Positions 53,702 through 63,639 of a stretch of 64,000 bases of DNA are shown here, in pieces. The stretch's first letter is position 1. Every line of letters begins with the position of its first letter. The position numbers and the translations under genes are program-made. The notes under the pieces are model-generated. The model worked only from the letters and a program-made list of their open reading frames with translations, did not search any database and was not told the DNA's origin. The stretch comes from Zygaena filipendulae (Eukaryota; Arthropoda; Insecta; Lepidoptera; Zygaenidae): positions 14,337,001 through 14,401,000 of the forward strand of contig OU015652.1 of assembly GCA_907165275.2 (NCBI GenBank), given 5' to 3'.

Positions 53702-53750
53702 ACTGTTCCCTGCGGATTCGCCGGCGTGAATTTGAGGTTTCCCTCGGTAA
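53702..53750 (-). mobile_element. Degraded Lep1-type Helitron end
   Basis: AACTGTTCCCTGCGGATTCG, GCGTGAATTTGAGGTTTCCC follows the hairpin order with many changes. Confidence 0.4.
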
Positions 53751-53889
53751 CAATGAAAATCCTTTCTTAACGTCGCCTATCTCAGATAAACTGGCTACGT
53801 GAAATGGTTTTCGAAATTTCTTGATTAGTCAGTACTACTTATACAAGTACTTAATTAAAGTATGTGATACATCTTGCTCTCTCCAGATT

Positions 53890-53999
53890 TGAATTTGTTT
53901 TGTGTGTGCCCTATAAACAGGGTCCATAAAGAACTGTTTACTGACTATCTTAACACCTTTTGTTACTTAATGGATGTGCAATAAATAAATAAATAAGTT
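53890..53999 (+). mobile_element. LINE 3' tail with (AAAT)n
   Basis: TTTTGTGTGTGCCCTATAAA...GATGTGCAATAAATAAATAA. The GTGTGTGCC block recurs in the tail at 63520. Confidence 0.45.
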
Positions 54000-54468
54000 T
54001 TAAAACTAAATAATCAATATCAAAAATATCACCCAAATCAACGATTCCCGGGATTTCTTTTTGAAAAATTTCTTTCGTACAATATCGTAAATCGATCGTA
54101 AATCGATCGAGCCGTTCTCAAGCAATCTCAAGTGATGCTAAGTCATACATGTGGCAGTTGGTTCTCAAATTTTATTTAAGTACTTAAATATATAATATTA
54201 TGCTATAAGTATAGGTATGTACATAATTATATTTTTAGAATTTTATAGCTTGCAACTGTGAATTGACTCGAATTTCATTCGGCAGACAATATCTGCCATT
54301 CGGTAGACAGTTCAAGAATATTAGATTTTTAAAGATGTTTTAGTCAAATACTTTAGTCTTTAGTTTAGTAGTTATGGTCAAACTGCCAAATATATTAAGT
54401 TGAAAATAATCGCAATCAGTCCATAACATTTGATTTAACACCTCTCAAAAGTTTGATGGGACACCTTG
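54000..54468. other. No recognisable feature
   Basis: AT-rich, with a tandem TCGTAAATCGA at about 54085-54108. Confidence 0.4.
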
Positions 54469-54752
54469 AATGGGCACGTTGACTAATTTTTTCTTTTGTT
54501 ACGTAATCAAAAAATAACGGCGATACATTGAGTTGAAATTTCGCGTGACGTCACTATTCGAGCAGTTTGTATGGCGGTTTTAGCGGTTAGTGACGTCACA
54601 ACCCCCTCACCCTAAACTTTAAGCGTTTTATCTCTGTATATTTTAATTTCTTTGAAAAAGCAAAAAATATGTGTTTATTGTTTTTTTATTTTCTACCTGA
54701 CGGACGGACTAATTAGAATTTTTATTTTCAAAAGTAATCAACATCCCCATTG
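54469..54752. mobile_element. MITE-like element with paired CRE palindromes, copy 3
   Basis: Ends AATGGGCACGTTGAC and ATCAACATCCCCATTG. TGACGTCA at 54546-54553 and 54591-54598. The core TTGAGTTGAAATTTCGCGTG is common to all three copies. Confidence 0.7.
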
Positions 54753-55113
54753 TTTTGTTTCCCCGCCAGTGTACGTGGAGCGTTCTGAATGTTTATTCGC
54801 TGCCCCAGCCCCCAGCCCCTCCCTTATATTTATTGGCACAAAACCACACAAAGTATCACTTCGAAGAATTTTTGTATACGATCACAACTCAAAGTGGGTA
54901 CTATGTCTTAGAGTTTACAGGCGCAGGCTGGCTGGACGCGAGATATGAAATTTTAAAACCACAGCTTTGAAAGAGAAGATGGTTCCTTATCCTAAATTAT
55001 TAAATACCATTCGATCGGCGCATCGAAAATCGCATGAAAATCCGTTCAGTAGTTTTTGAGTTTACCGCGAACAGACAGACGGACGGACGCGGCGGAGGAC
55101 TTTGTTTTATAAG
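54753..55113. other. No gene called
   Basis: AAATCCGTTCAGTAGTTTTT followed by ACAGACAGACGGACGG at about 55038-55087 resembles the 5' half of a minus-strand Helitron. Overlapping frames at 54652-54970 are unrecognised. Confidence 0.35.
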
Positions 55114-55195
55114 TGGCTATCCCCCGCGGTTACACCCGCTCTAATTTCGGAGTTCCCATGGGAATTCCTTGGGAATACTGAGATAAATATAGAAT
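55114..55195 (-). mobile_element. Lep1-type Helitron, 3'-end fragment
   Basis: GGCTATCCCCCGCGGTTACA, CTAATTTCGGAGTTCCCATG. CTAG is mutated to CTAT. Confidence 0.55.
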
Positions 55196-55311
55196 GTAGA
55201 GTCAAAATGTAGAATCTTTTTATCCTATACAACGTGTTATGAATTGAACCAAAACCTGATACACCCAATTAAAAAAAAAACAATGATATGATTAAAATAT
55301 TAATAAGCTAA

Positions 55312-55571
55312 TAAGCTGTCCCCCGCGATTTAATCCGCGGTAATTTCGGAGTTACCGCGGGAATTCCGGGAAAAAAGTGCTGTAGTTTACGGTGATAAGC
55401 AGTTCCCCGCACTAATTCCGGATTTCCCGCGGGAATTCCGGGATAAAAACTATCCTGTCTTTTAAGTTGGACCATATTATAAATGGTTACAAAATGTTAT
55501 CAAAATCCGTTCAGTAGTTTCGGAGTCCATCGCGGACAAACAACGTGACACGTGATTTATATATATTAAGA
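55312..55571 (-). mobile_element. Helitron, second subfamily
   Basis: Reverse copy of the 10918 type: AGCTGTCCCCCGCGATTTAA, GGTGATAAGCAGTTCCCCGC, GGACAAACAACGTGACACGT and the complement of TCTTAATATATATAAATC at 55571, just before an (AAGAT)n run. The CTAG is degraded. Confidence 0.8.
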
Positions 55572-55593
55572 TAAGATAAGATAAGATATAAGA

Positions 55594-56697
55594 TAACACA
55601 CACTTCTACACCGTTGACTTCGACATACTCCTTGCATTGCTTCGCTCACTTAACGTATCTCCACTGGTGATTGGCTGGTTTCAAAATTACCTAGTCGGTC
55701 GGCGGCAGCGCGTCAGCCTTGATGAGAAGTTCTCTTCATGGTGCAATACGACTGCTGGCGTACCGCAGGGCGGCGTTCTATCTCCTCTCCTTTTTTCAAT
55801 CTTTATAAACTCTATTTCTTGTCGTCTCACTTCCTTTTTCCACCTATACGCCGACGATCTCCAAATCTATCATCAGGCCCCTCTTGACCAACTACCTTCA
55901 GCCGTTGAATCCGTTAATAAAGATCTGAACTATATATCTGAGTGGAGTGAAGCTCACGGTCTGAAGGTGAATCCTATCAAAACGCAGGTTATAGTTGTGG
56001 GTAGTCCAAGAACTGTTGCAAGGATTGATTGGTCTACTATGCCACCGGTGGTTCTCGATGGCATTAAAATACCATACAGTGATACAGTTAAAAATCTAGG
56101 GATAATCTCGACAAATGTTTGTCGTGGAAACCACAAATAGAGGCCGTAAGCCGTAAGATGTTTGCATCTGCAGGTGCCTTAAGAAGACTCCGCAACTTTT
56201 TGCCGACGGCAACTAAGGTGGCGCTTGCCCAGTCTCTCTTTCTCCCTACTCTCGACTACGCTGACGCTTGCTATCTCGATCTTACCGAAGACCAGCTAAA
56301 CAAACTTGAGCGACTTCAAAATTTCTCTATTAGGTTCATATTTGGTCTCCGCAAATATGACCATGTCTCCGAATTTCGTGATAAGCTCAAATGGCTTCCA
56401 ATCCGCCGTCGCCGGAATATGCATATCCTGTCTTTACTCTATAATATCTTGTTCAATCCCTCAACCCCTCTATACCTAAAACAGCGCTTTGAATTTCTCG
56501 GTTCTTCCCATTCACTGTCTTTGAGGTCATCAGAGAATCTCACGCTCAAAATTCCAATGCACAGTAGTTCTTTTTACGATAAATCCTTCACTGTTACAGC
56601 CACTAGGCTTTGGAATGAGCTCCCTTTTAATATTCAAAATTCAAAATCTCTTACCATTTTTAAATCACGAGTTCATGCGCACTATCTTTCTCTCTAA
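55594..56697 (+). pseudogene. LINE reverse transcriptase, carboxy-terminal two thirds, frameshifted
   Basis: Reverse transcriptase copies element RNA at the nicked target. Reading from about 55594, FYTVDFDILLALLRSLN enters the fingers/palm region. GVPQGGVLSPLLFSIFINSI (about 55757-55816) and FHLYADDLQIY hold the conserved PQG and YADD catalytic motifs. After one frameshift at 56104-56106 (one base missing relative to the expected frame) the second frame begins with LSWKPQIEAVSRK and continues through ADACYLDLT, a RFIFGLRKYDHVSEF block and LKWLPIRRRRN to TAA/TAA region at 56697. This carboxy end resembles CR1/Jockey-group elements; exact clade not fixed. The endonuclease and ORF1 are absent. 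The single frameshift suggests a fairly young but dead copy. Confidence 0.88.
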
Positions 56698-57150
56698 TCC
56701 ACCTAGGAAATGTCACTCTCATTATGTAGCTATTATTATCATCTGATTATCATGTACGTTTATGTAGTACCAAATTATGTATAGTTTATGCATAATATAT
56801 GTAATATGTATGTATGTGTATATGTATATATATATATATAGCCTTTGTATTTATCGTACTGTCTATGTAATATTATATTTAGGTATGTTTTTATGTATAT
56901 ATATGTATATGTGTAGTATATGGGTAGGTACTTATATATTGTTGATGTGTTTATGCTCAGTATTATTATATATTATAACACCGCCTTCCTTCTAGATTAT
57001 AATTTTCCCTATGCACCCAATGGTTGTCTGGAAGAGATCGCTCTGAGCGATAAGACCGCCGATTGTTCCACCTTGTAGTAAAATTGTTTTTGTCATTGTT
57101 TATTTTTAAGTGGTGTTCAATAAAGAGTTTATTATTATTATTATTATTAT
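56698..57150 (+). other. 3' untranslated part of the LINE
   Basis: TA-rich with TATGTATATATATATATAT at about 56820, then GGTTGTCTGGAAGAGATCGC, CTGAGCGATAAGACCGCCGA and AATAAAG before the (TTA)n tail. The frame 56777-56995 is low-complexity and not a gene. Confidence 0.75.
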
Positions 57151-57171
57151 TAAGATAAGATAAGATGTCGA

Positions 57172-57746
57172 AAAAGTTATACCTACTTGCCTAGTGTAAA
57201 AGTTATTCAAAATTAGTTTGGAGGTGAGCTATCTACGAAATTTCAAGCGCTACGCCCGCGCCTTGTGTCAATGACTGATTCGATTTTTTTGCTACGGGCA
57301 GCGCGCGTACGCGCCTAAGATTTCAATATAAATAATTCAGACATGGGCTAGTAAAAATGAAAAAAATATAATCTATATTGAAACATGGTGCGATCGATTC
57401 GAAAGTCGATTGAACAAACCACTTTCAGTTTTCAGTCAATTCATTAACACGTTGTATAAAAACAAGTATAGACTCATTATTTACAGATTTTAAAAATTTG
57501 GTTGGATACGAAATGTTCACTGTTCAGTTATTTCATACTAATTCCAACAGTGTATTTGAGGTGATTATACTAAACTTATATCATGATAGTCCGTTACACA
57601 TCAGCGTTATATGTTTAAAAATAGATTTATAATTTATGCAAATTGTTGATTATTTATGAGTTTACATACACGCATACCAAATGCGATGTGCACTTGATTT
57701 ATGGATGCATCTAGTTCAAAGTAATCGGTTTGTTACTCATTATGTA
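57172..57746. other. No recognisable feature
   Basis: Spacer, AT-rich after 57340. Confidence 0.4.
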
Positions 57747-57932
57747 CTAGCTGTTCCCCGCGGTTTCACCCGCGGTCATTAGGAGTTCTCGCGGGAATTG
57801 TACCCTATGGCCTTCTCTGTACCCCTGACAACGTGCAGGCCAAATTTCATCCAAATCCGTTCAGCCGTTTTTGCGTGATTGAGTAACAGACATCCAAACA
57901 TCCACACTTTCACATTTATAATATTAGTATGA
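57747..57932 (-). mobile_element. Lep1-type Helitron, full length (186 bp)
   Basis: CTAG at 57747-57750, CTGTTCCCCGCGGTTTCACC, CTGACAACGTGCAGGCCAAA, and the TCATACTAATATTATAAATG complement at 57932. Confidence 0.87.
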
Positions 57933-58078
57933 TTATAATAATTATGTGCATTCCTAAATATGCAATTAAATCGTACATTTAAGACATTTCAGACCGATGC
58001 AATGCTGAGACGCGTCCATGTGAATATTTTGCTCTACACAACAAGGTTTCAAAATTTAAACAAATTAATCTCGACTAA

Positions 58079-58275
58079 TCCTTACTAATATTATTAATGC
58101 GCAACTAACTCTGTCTGTCTGTTGCGCTTTCACGCCTTAACGGCTCAACCGATCATCATGAAATTTTGAATTTACACGTTGTTAAGGGTACAGAGAAGGA
58201 CATAGGGTACTTTTATGCCGGAATGCCCGCGGTAACTCCGAAACTAACGCGGGTGAAACCTCGGGGAACAGCTAG
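58079..58275 (+). mobile_element. Lep1-type Helitron, full length (197 bp)
   Basis: TCCTTACTAATATTATTAAT start after A, AACGGCTCAACCGATCATCA, GGTGAAACCTCGGGGAACA then GCTAG before T. Confidence 0.85.
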
Positions 58276-58324
58276 TAAAGGATATATTTTATTTATAATT
58301 ATTGTAGATCATACGTATGTGCAA

Positions 58325-58381
58325 TGAGTTCCTGCGGGAGTACCGAAGTTCATGTGGGTTTCACCTAGAGGGGAACAGCTT
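58325..58381 (+). mobile_element. Lep1-type Helitron, 3'-end fragment
   Basis: GAGTTCCTGCGGGAGTACCG, ATGTGGGTTTCACCTAGAGG, GGAACAGCTT. CTAG is lost. Confidence 0.5.
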
Positions 58382-58638
58382 TTTTACACTTTTATGTCGA
58401 AGAGGTATAAAATAACGACTTCCAGTGTGTGGTCTTCACTCCACGCGTCCTGTCTTGAATGAGGACAGGTGTTCGCGTCAGCACTGGCTTGTATCTAAGC
58501 ACCAAAGGTCACCGGAATTAGCGGCAGCGTTTGATCGTTAATTACTTTTACATTAATTACCTCGCGCATATTCTTTGAAAGATGTTTTTCCTTTTTTTTA
58601 TATAAACTTCAGAGTAATCGATAAATAATAATCGATAA

Positions 58639-58880
58639 TCCTTACTAATTCTTATATTATAAACTAGTTGTGCCCCGCGAGTTTACCCGCGTTAATTTTG
58701 TAGTTCCCGCGGGAATTCCGGGATAAAAAGTATCCTATGTGTTAATCTGATGTATAAGCTATATTATTGAAATTTTGTATACAGGTATAGAAAGAAAGGG
58801 GCAGTATAGAAAGGGGCATTATTGATAGGGTATTACTGATACTGGAATTGAATTGAATTGAAACTGAGGGGAACACCTAG
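58639..58880 (+). mobile_element. Mosaic of two Helitrons in opposite orientation
   Basis: A plus-strand start TCCTTACTAATTCTTATATT (58639-58663) is interrupted at 58664 by CTAG and the hairpin of a minus-strand copy (58664 to about 58790); a plus-strand end with AAACTGAGGGGAACACCTAG follows at 58861-58880. So a minus-strand copy entered a plus-strand one, with later loss. Confidence 0.6.
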
Positions 58881-58883
58881 TAT

Positions 58884-59046
58884 TTATACAAAGGCGAAAC
58901 TGACTCTGTCTGTTTGCTTTTCGCGGCTAAACCCTTGAACAGACTTCGATAAAATTTGGCAAAAGGGACAGATTGCATCCGGGCGGGCATAGGCAACTGT
59001 TTATACCGGAAAGAGTTCCCGGGGGAATTCCGAAAGTAACGCGCGA
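58884..59046 (+). mobile_element. Lep1-type Helitron lacking its hairpin end
   Basis: AAGGCGAAACTGACTCTGTC, GACTTCGATAAAATTTGGCA, AGTTCCCGGGGGAATTCCGA then GTAACGCGCGACT, where the match stops. Confidence 0.55.
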
Positions 59047-59777
59047 CTCATGATTCGGTGCAGTGGAATAGAGTCGATGAGTAGATATATTTTTTTTAAT
59101 TTTCGTTAATCATTTATAGTTAGTTGTACTTGCCTTACACAGGCAACTCCACCGGAGTAAGAGGGTATGCTGCAAGCCGGGAAATTCTTTATTTAATTAA
59201 ATAAAAGATAACATTTTAGTAAAGAATTAAAGCACTAGGAGAAAAATTTACATAAATTATAGTACCTATTACATAATAATTATACTTTATGCAAAGATAT
59301 CTCGTATTTACTTAGCTTTCAACGCCATCACAAGACTTTTCTAATTAAATATTTAATTTTAACTAGTGGTAAAATTAAGAAGAGGTGGTCTTCGTTTGTT
59401 TGTTTGTTGTTTATTCTATTAAACTTATTACTACTCGCATGTGACACTTTTGAGAATAAAACCTGTACTTATACGAACAAACGTAGTCCATCTTACGTAA
59501 CTAACAAATTCAATTAAATTTTCTTGCAGAACTACATATATTTGGTGGCTACTGCAAAACGATTGGTATGTTAAAACACTATTTTAACGACTATAATGTC
59601 TTTTATTAACATAATACAAATGCATGCGTGTTTAATATTATTATTGTGTGTTTAAACATGTTCAAGAACGTGCCAAGAATGCCCCTCGGACACCTGCGGT
59701 GTCTGTTTCCCTAGAAGCTATGACACCCGCATCAAATTAATTTTAATGAATGAGCACTTCTTATTGTTATTTCTACA
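59047..59777. other. No recognisable feature
   Basis: AT-rich spacer. Confidence 0.4.
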
Positions 59778-59998
59778 TCCATACTTATATTATAAATGCG
59801 AAAGTAACTCTGTCTGCTATACTGTCACGGGTCACGCTCACGCCTTATTAACTAGCTGTAGGTACTTAACTGATCTTCATGAAATTTACACGTTGTCAGT
59901 GGGGGTACTGGAAAGGACATAGAGTGCTTTTATCCCGGAATTAGTAATTACCGCAGGACCTCCGAAAATAGCGCGGGTGAAACTGCGGCGAACAATGA
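59778..59998 (+). mobile_element. Lep1-type Helitron, diverged
   Basis: TCCATACTTATATTATAAAT start, CACGTTGTCAGTGGGGGTAC, GCGCGGGTGAAACTGCGGCG, AACAATGA in place of the CTAG terminus. Confidence 0.65.
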
Positions 59999-60035
59999 AT
60001 CTTAAATAATAAAAAATGATGTTTGTATAATCTTA

Positions 60036-60256
60036 TCTAAATATATATAAATCACGTGTCACGTTGTTTGTCCGCGATGGACTTCGAAACTACTGAACGG
60101 ATTTTGATAAAATTTTGTAACCATTTATAATATGGGCCAACTTAAAAGATAGGATAGTTTTTATTCCGGAATTCCCTCGGGAACTGAAGGACATAGAGTA
60201 CTTTTTTCCCGCAAGCTCCGCGGGAACTCCGAAATTACCGCGAATGAAATCGCGGG
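60036..60256 (+). mobile_element. Helitron, second subfamily
   Basis: TCTAAATATATATAAATCAC start and CGCGGGGGACAGCTAG at 60256. It lacks the GGGGAACTGCTTATCACCG linker; instead CTGAAGGACATAGAGTACTT joins the two blocks, a recombinant with the main Lep1 type. Another copy starts at the next base. Confidence 0.8.
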
Positions 60257-60643
60257 GGACAGCTAGTCTTAATATATATCATATCACGTTGTTTGTCCGC
60301 GATGGACTCCGAAACTACTGAACGGATTTTGATAAATCAAATCAAATATGCTTTATTGCCCCAGAAGAGAAAATAAAAACTAAAAAAGATAAAAAGTAAA
60401 TACAGAGCAAAAGGCGGCCTTATTGCTAGAGGCAATCTTTTCAAGGCAACCTTAAGGTGATAGAGAGCTGTAAATAGAAACTAGAAGCGGGTGCTGGGTG
60501 CACAACGTAATACCTAGCTATATACTAAAAAAAATTGTAACCATTTATAATATAGTCCAACTTAAAAGATAGGATAGTTTTTATCCCGGAATTCACGCGG
60601 GAACTCCGAAATTACCGCGGATGAAGTCGAGGGGGACAGCTAG
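60257..60643 (+). mobile_element. Helitron, second subfamily, tandem copy split by a LINE end
   Basis: TCTTAATATATATCATATCA follows the previous CTAG without a gap. The match breaks at about 60336 (GGATTTTGATAAAT) and resumes at about 60537 (TTGTAACCATTTATAATATA) to end GAGGGGGACAGCTAG at 60643. Order of events: Helitron first, then the LINE fragment. Confidence 0.78.
60337..60536 (-). mobile_element. LINE 3' end inserted in a Helitron
   Basis: Minus strand: AAGGTTGCCTTGAAAAGATT, GCCTCTAGCAATAAGGCCGC, then a TTTGATTTGATTT tail. The GATTGC...GCAATAAGGCCGCC hairpin matches the 3' end of the LINE at 55590-57166, so same or sister family. Confidence 0.72.
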
Positions 60644-60835
60644 TTGTATATATAATACAAATATCATGCGTCGATCTGATTCCTTTGGTGTAAGCTGTGA
60701 ACTTCCGAAAGCTATTAGGCATTGCAATATAAAACACCATAAATTGCAATGTGAATTATTAAAAATTTGTATTCTGTTTAGTATTTATTCTGTGATTTTG
60801 TACGCCATATGTGTATTACACCATGAAATGTATTT

Positions 60836-61225
60836 TTCATTACTCATACTCGGAAAGTAGGTCTGAAGTTGCCTGAGAAGCGGGTTGAAAGTAACACTTT
60901 TCAGCCCTAGGGAGAATCGCTTTCAACTGACAGCTGGATACTGCAGAAACTCAAGTTTTTTTTTTATGTCATAGGGGGCACACTTACTGGCCAGTAGCAC
61001 ACCTAATGGTTGATTTATGTAAAATAAAATTCACTCATTTTTTTCTTTAGCTAATTCCTATTTTTATTTTGACTTTCCTTGCATTCGTAATGAAAAGCAC
61101 AGTGTTATCCTCGGGAGAAAGACTTATTTAGTCCTTCGATCTATTGGCATCCTCGCTACGCTCGGACGCCAAACCCCGTCTCGGGACTAAATAAGTTACT
61201 TTCACCCCTAGGATAACAATGTACT
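60836..61225. repeat. Unnamed dispersed repeat, copy C
   Basis: Nearly the same as copy B (22889) over its left 220 bp, and it keeps a mutated inner hairpin (TTGGCATCC...GGACGCCAA). The end CCCCTAGGATAACAATGTAC is identical. The string TTATGTCATAGGGGGCACAC in the middle recalls the SINE tail seen at 20838. Confidence 0.75.
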
Positions 61226-61254
61226 AATTATATTATATTATAATCGGTATTCCT

Positions 61255-61680
61255 GGAAGAGTAACCCGACAAACAGGGCGACTTAAGGTGGTGCCACGAC
61301 GTTTGGCACTGATGGACAGAAATCCGCGCGTTATCGGTCCTACCCTATATGAAAAACTACCTGTAGACATTAAAAATGAAACCTCGGACGAAACATTTGC
61401 GCGCCGACTGAAAAACCTTTTATTGGATAAATCATTATACTCTGTAAAAGAGTATTCATGACATATTTTTATTTATTTAAATTGTTTATTTTGGTCAAAT
61501 TTTTACATTTGACTTTTTTACTGTCGCTATTATCAGCTTTTACCATTTTATGATAGAATTTGTAAAATAATTATTAATGACAATCTCTTTTGTGAATTTA
61601 TTTATATTTTGGCATAAAATTTAAATGTAAATTTTAAAAGAGAGAATAAAACATCTATCTATCTATCTATCTATACACTC
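61255..61680 (+). mobile_element. 5'-truncated LINE, carboxy-terminal stub and (ATCT)n tail
   Basis: A frame of 68 residues (61255-61461, TGA stop) with VPRRLALMDRNPRVIGPTLY, EKLP and a KSLYSVKEY end is the carboxy-terminus of a non-LTR reverse transcriptase polyprotein. About 195 bp of untranslated DNA and (ATCT)n at about 61656-61673 follow. It has no ATG start, so it does not stand out as a gene. No frameshift within the stub. A different family from 55590. Confidence 0.75.
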
Positions 61681-62301
61681 TTACCACCGCACTCTGTCTG
61701 TTAGAGTAGAGAAACAAAACTCATTTTGCTATATCTAGCGCATTTGGCTATCCTTCATTTACTTGATTTCTGTTACTTTTGACAGCATATCCTTAGGACC
61801 TATCTACATCTTCTGCGTTCAATATCAGTTACCTACTATTTTTTACGAAAAACCACGATAAAGTTTTAAATAGGTACGCAAAGATTATGTTTGTTTCATT
61901 TTCTTGTGCGTTGTGCTGAAATAAATGTATTTTCTTTCTTTCTTTTTCTTCCAAAGACAAGAAGGTACAGTCGAGTCGAGTTAATGTGTGTGAGAACGCG
62001 ACTGCGGCCAATATCCGCGGTATCAGATGACGTGGCCGGCTCCCCGCTCGGGCGCATGTTCAAAGGCTGCAATCTAATTTATTAGCGGCGCAGGCGCAGG
62101 CGCAGCGGCCTCGCTATTACCCCACCTGCGCCCGCTAGTTGCAGCCACTTTGTTCCCTCCTTTAAGCGATTGGTGCGATGCCGCTTCCACTCTTATCTCA
62201 CTAAGATATCTGTTGTATTGTGTCGATGACGAGTAGTGTTCGAGATATCTTAAAGGTTGGATAGATAATGATTCTTAGACATTATTGCACGGCGCCACCT
62301 G
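61681..62301. other. LINE-like tail and a CAGGCG tract
   Basis: TTCTTGTGCGTTGTGCTGAA then ATAAATGTATTTTCTTTCTT at about 61900-61945 is a retroelement end like 27690. At about 62085-62105 GGCGCAGGCGCAGGCGCAGC is a short GC-rich tandem repeat. Confidence 0.4.
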
Positions 62302-62473
62302 CCTCCTTACTCAAGTTGACAGTCCATAATCGTTATCGCTATAATTTAGAAAACTAAGGACGCGGTCACGAAAAATGGGAATTTTGATTGGACGAATTTT
62401 CATGTCCACGAAATGTTTTTTAGTTGTCTATACCGACGACGGTTATAGATTTTCAACTTGACTAAGGGGGCTG
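62302..62473. mobile_element. MITE, CTTAGCCAAGTTGAC family, complete (172 bp)
   Basis: Left CCTCCTTACTCAAGTTGACA and right TTTTCAACTTGACTAAGGGG are inverted. Middle shares GAAAACTAAGGACGCGGTCA and GATTGGACGA with the 51908 copy. Inner pair TAATCGTTATC/GACGACGGTTATAG is weak. Confidence 0.72.
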
Positions 62474-63429
62474 GTCCCAAACTAAAGCTTGTACTATACA
62501 CAATTAGTACCAGACAAATGAAGTACTCACCTAGTTTAATTAAAGTGTTTATCTGATGGAGATTTATCGGTTCACCAATACACAGAGTTGGTAATGTCTA
62601 TTGAAAGATATCTTGAAAAATGGATTTATGAAACTGGAATAATGAAGATATTAGAACCGAGTTTGAGAGAAAGCGTCAAGTGGAGAAGATTTTCAGAGAG
62701 GGAAATTTCAAGACACTATTAAGACTGACAAACTTTATACTATGTTCTAAGATTGTTGACTTATACGTATATTATAATTAGTTCCATAAACTCTGCGTAA
62801 AGTCTATTAAAATGTATTTCCGCTTTATAGGGTCACAACTCAAAGTCGTCATTGCATGCGTCTCGTTGTTATTCCATGACATTATAATATACACATACCG
62901 GTACAGCTGAGTCGTTTAAAATCAGTCGCACATGTAATTAGCAGTTAACCAAAGAGTGAAGTAATTACTATGCGGTTATCTACAAAACGCGATGTCACAA
63001 TCAAACAAACAAATGAACTGTCATTTGTCAAGTCTAGTAAAGATGGTTGCAAAACCGGTCACGCGATTCACGGATATAACCCACTCTGTTAATAGCTAAC
63101 CGGAGATTCGATAATTAATATTATGCTAATAGTTCGGCTTTGCCTACCCTTGACTTGTGCAGAGACGTTCTGCTTTCCTGACATAGAGTGGCGTAAGTGA
63201 AGAGATGTTAGCTTATATTGTCTAGAAATATTTTAAGTATACAAAATTTACTTATGTAGGTACTCCTTTTTTTCGCAATTTCACCGTTGGACATTCGCTC
63301 ACGATCTTGATTTGCCTGGGCTCTGAATTTTTTCCCATACGTGCCCAAATAAATTTGGACAAATAGGTAAACCGATAGATAGCGTTTCTAGGTATGAGTA
63401 TAGGTACAAAATATAGGATTAGTGCTGTT
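62474..63429. other. No recognisable feature
   Basis: AT-rich spacer; no repeat or gene signal. Confidence 0.4.
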
Positions 63430-63505
63430 GGGTGACATAGGGTAATATTTATTCCGGAGTTCCCACAGGAACTCCAAAATTAACGTAAATGAAACCACGA
63501 GAGAT
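63430..63505 (+). mobile_element. Lep1-type Helitron, 3' fragment
   Basis: GGGTGACATAGGGTAATATT, CCGGAGTTCCCACAGGAACT, AATGAAACCACGAGAGA. Strongly mutated hairpin. Confidence 0.5.
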
Positions 63506-63519
63506 CGATTAAGTTTTGT

Positions 63520-63639
63520 ATAAATTTGACAATCTGAGCTGGGCGCCTTTTTGGCGCAACTCAATTGTGTTTTAGTTTTAAGAGTTTGCATGTTTTGTGT
63601 GTGCCAAATAAAGTTATTTTCAATTTCAATTTCAATCTA
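63520..63639 (+). mobile_element. LINE 3' tail with (TTTCAA)n
   Basis: GTGTGTGCCAAATAAAGTTA then TTTTCAATTTCAATTTCAAT. The hairpin GGGCGCCTTTTTGGCGC lies just upstream (about 63541-63557). Confidence 0.5.

Larger units (their letters stand above)
55590..57166 (+). mobile_element. 5'-truncated non-LTR retrotransposon (LINE)
   Basis: The element begins in the middle of its reverse transcriptase, keeps the rest of the coding region, a 450-bp 3' untranslated part and a (TTA)n tail at 57128-57151. Both sides carry TAAGATAAGATAAGAT (55567-55590 region and 57151-57166), which is either a target duplication of about 16 bp or the two halves of an (AAGAT)n microsatellite it entered. The untranslated part ends with GAAGAGATCGCTCTGAGCGA, a small hairpin also found in the insert at 60337. 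5' truncation is normal for target-primed reverse transcription. Confidence 0.85.

Noticed and set aside
56777..56995. 72-residue frame rich in Tyr, Ile and Met
   Set aside because: Read-through of the TA-rich untranslated part of the LINE.
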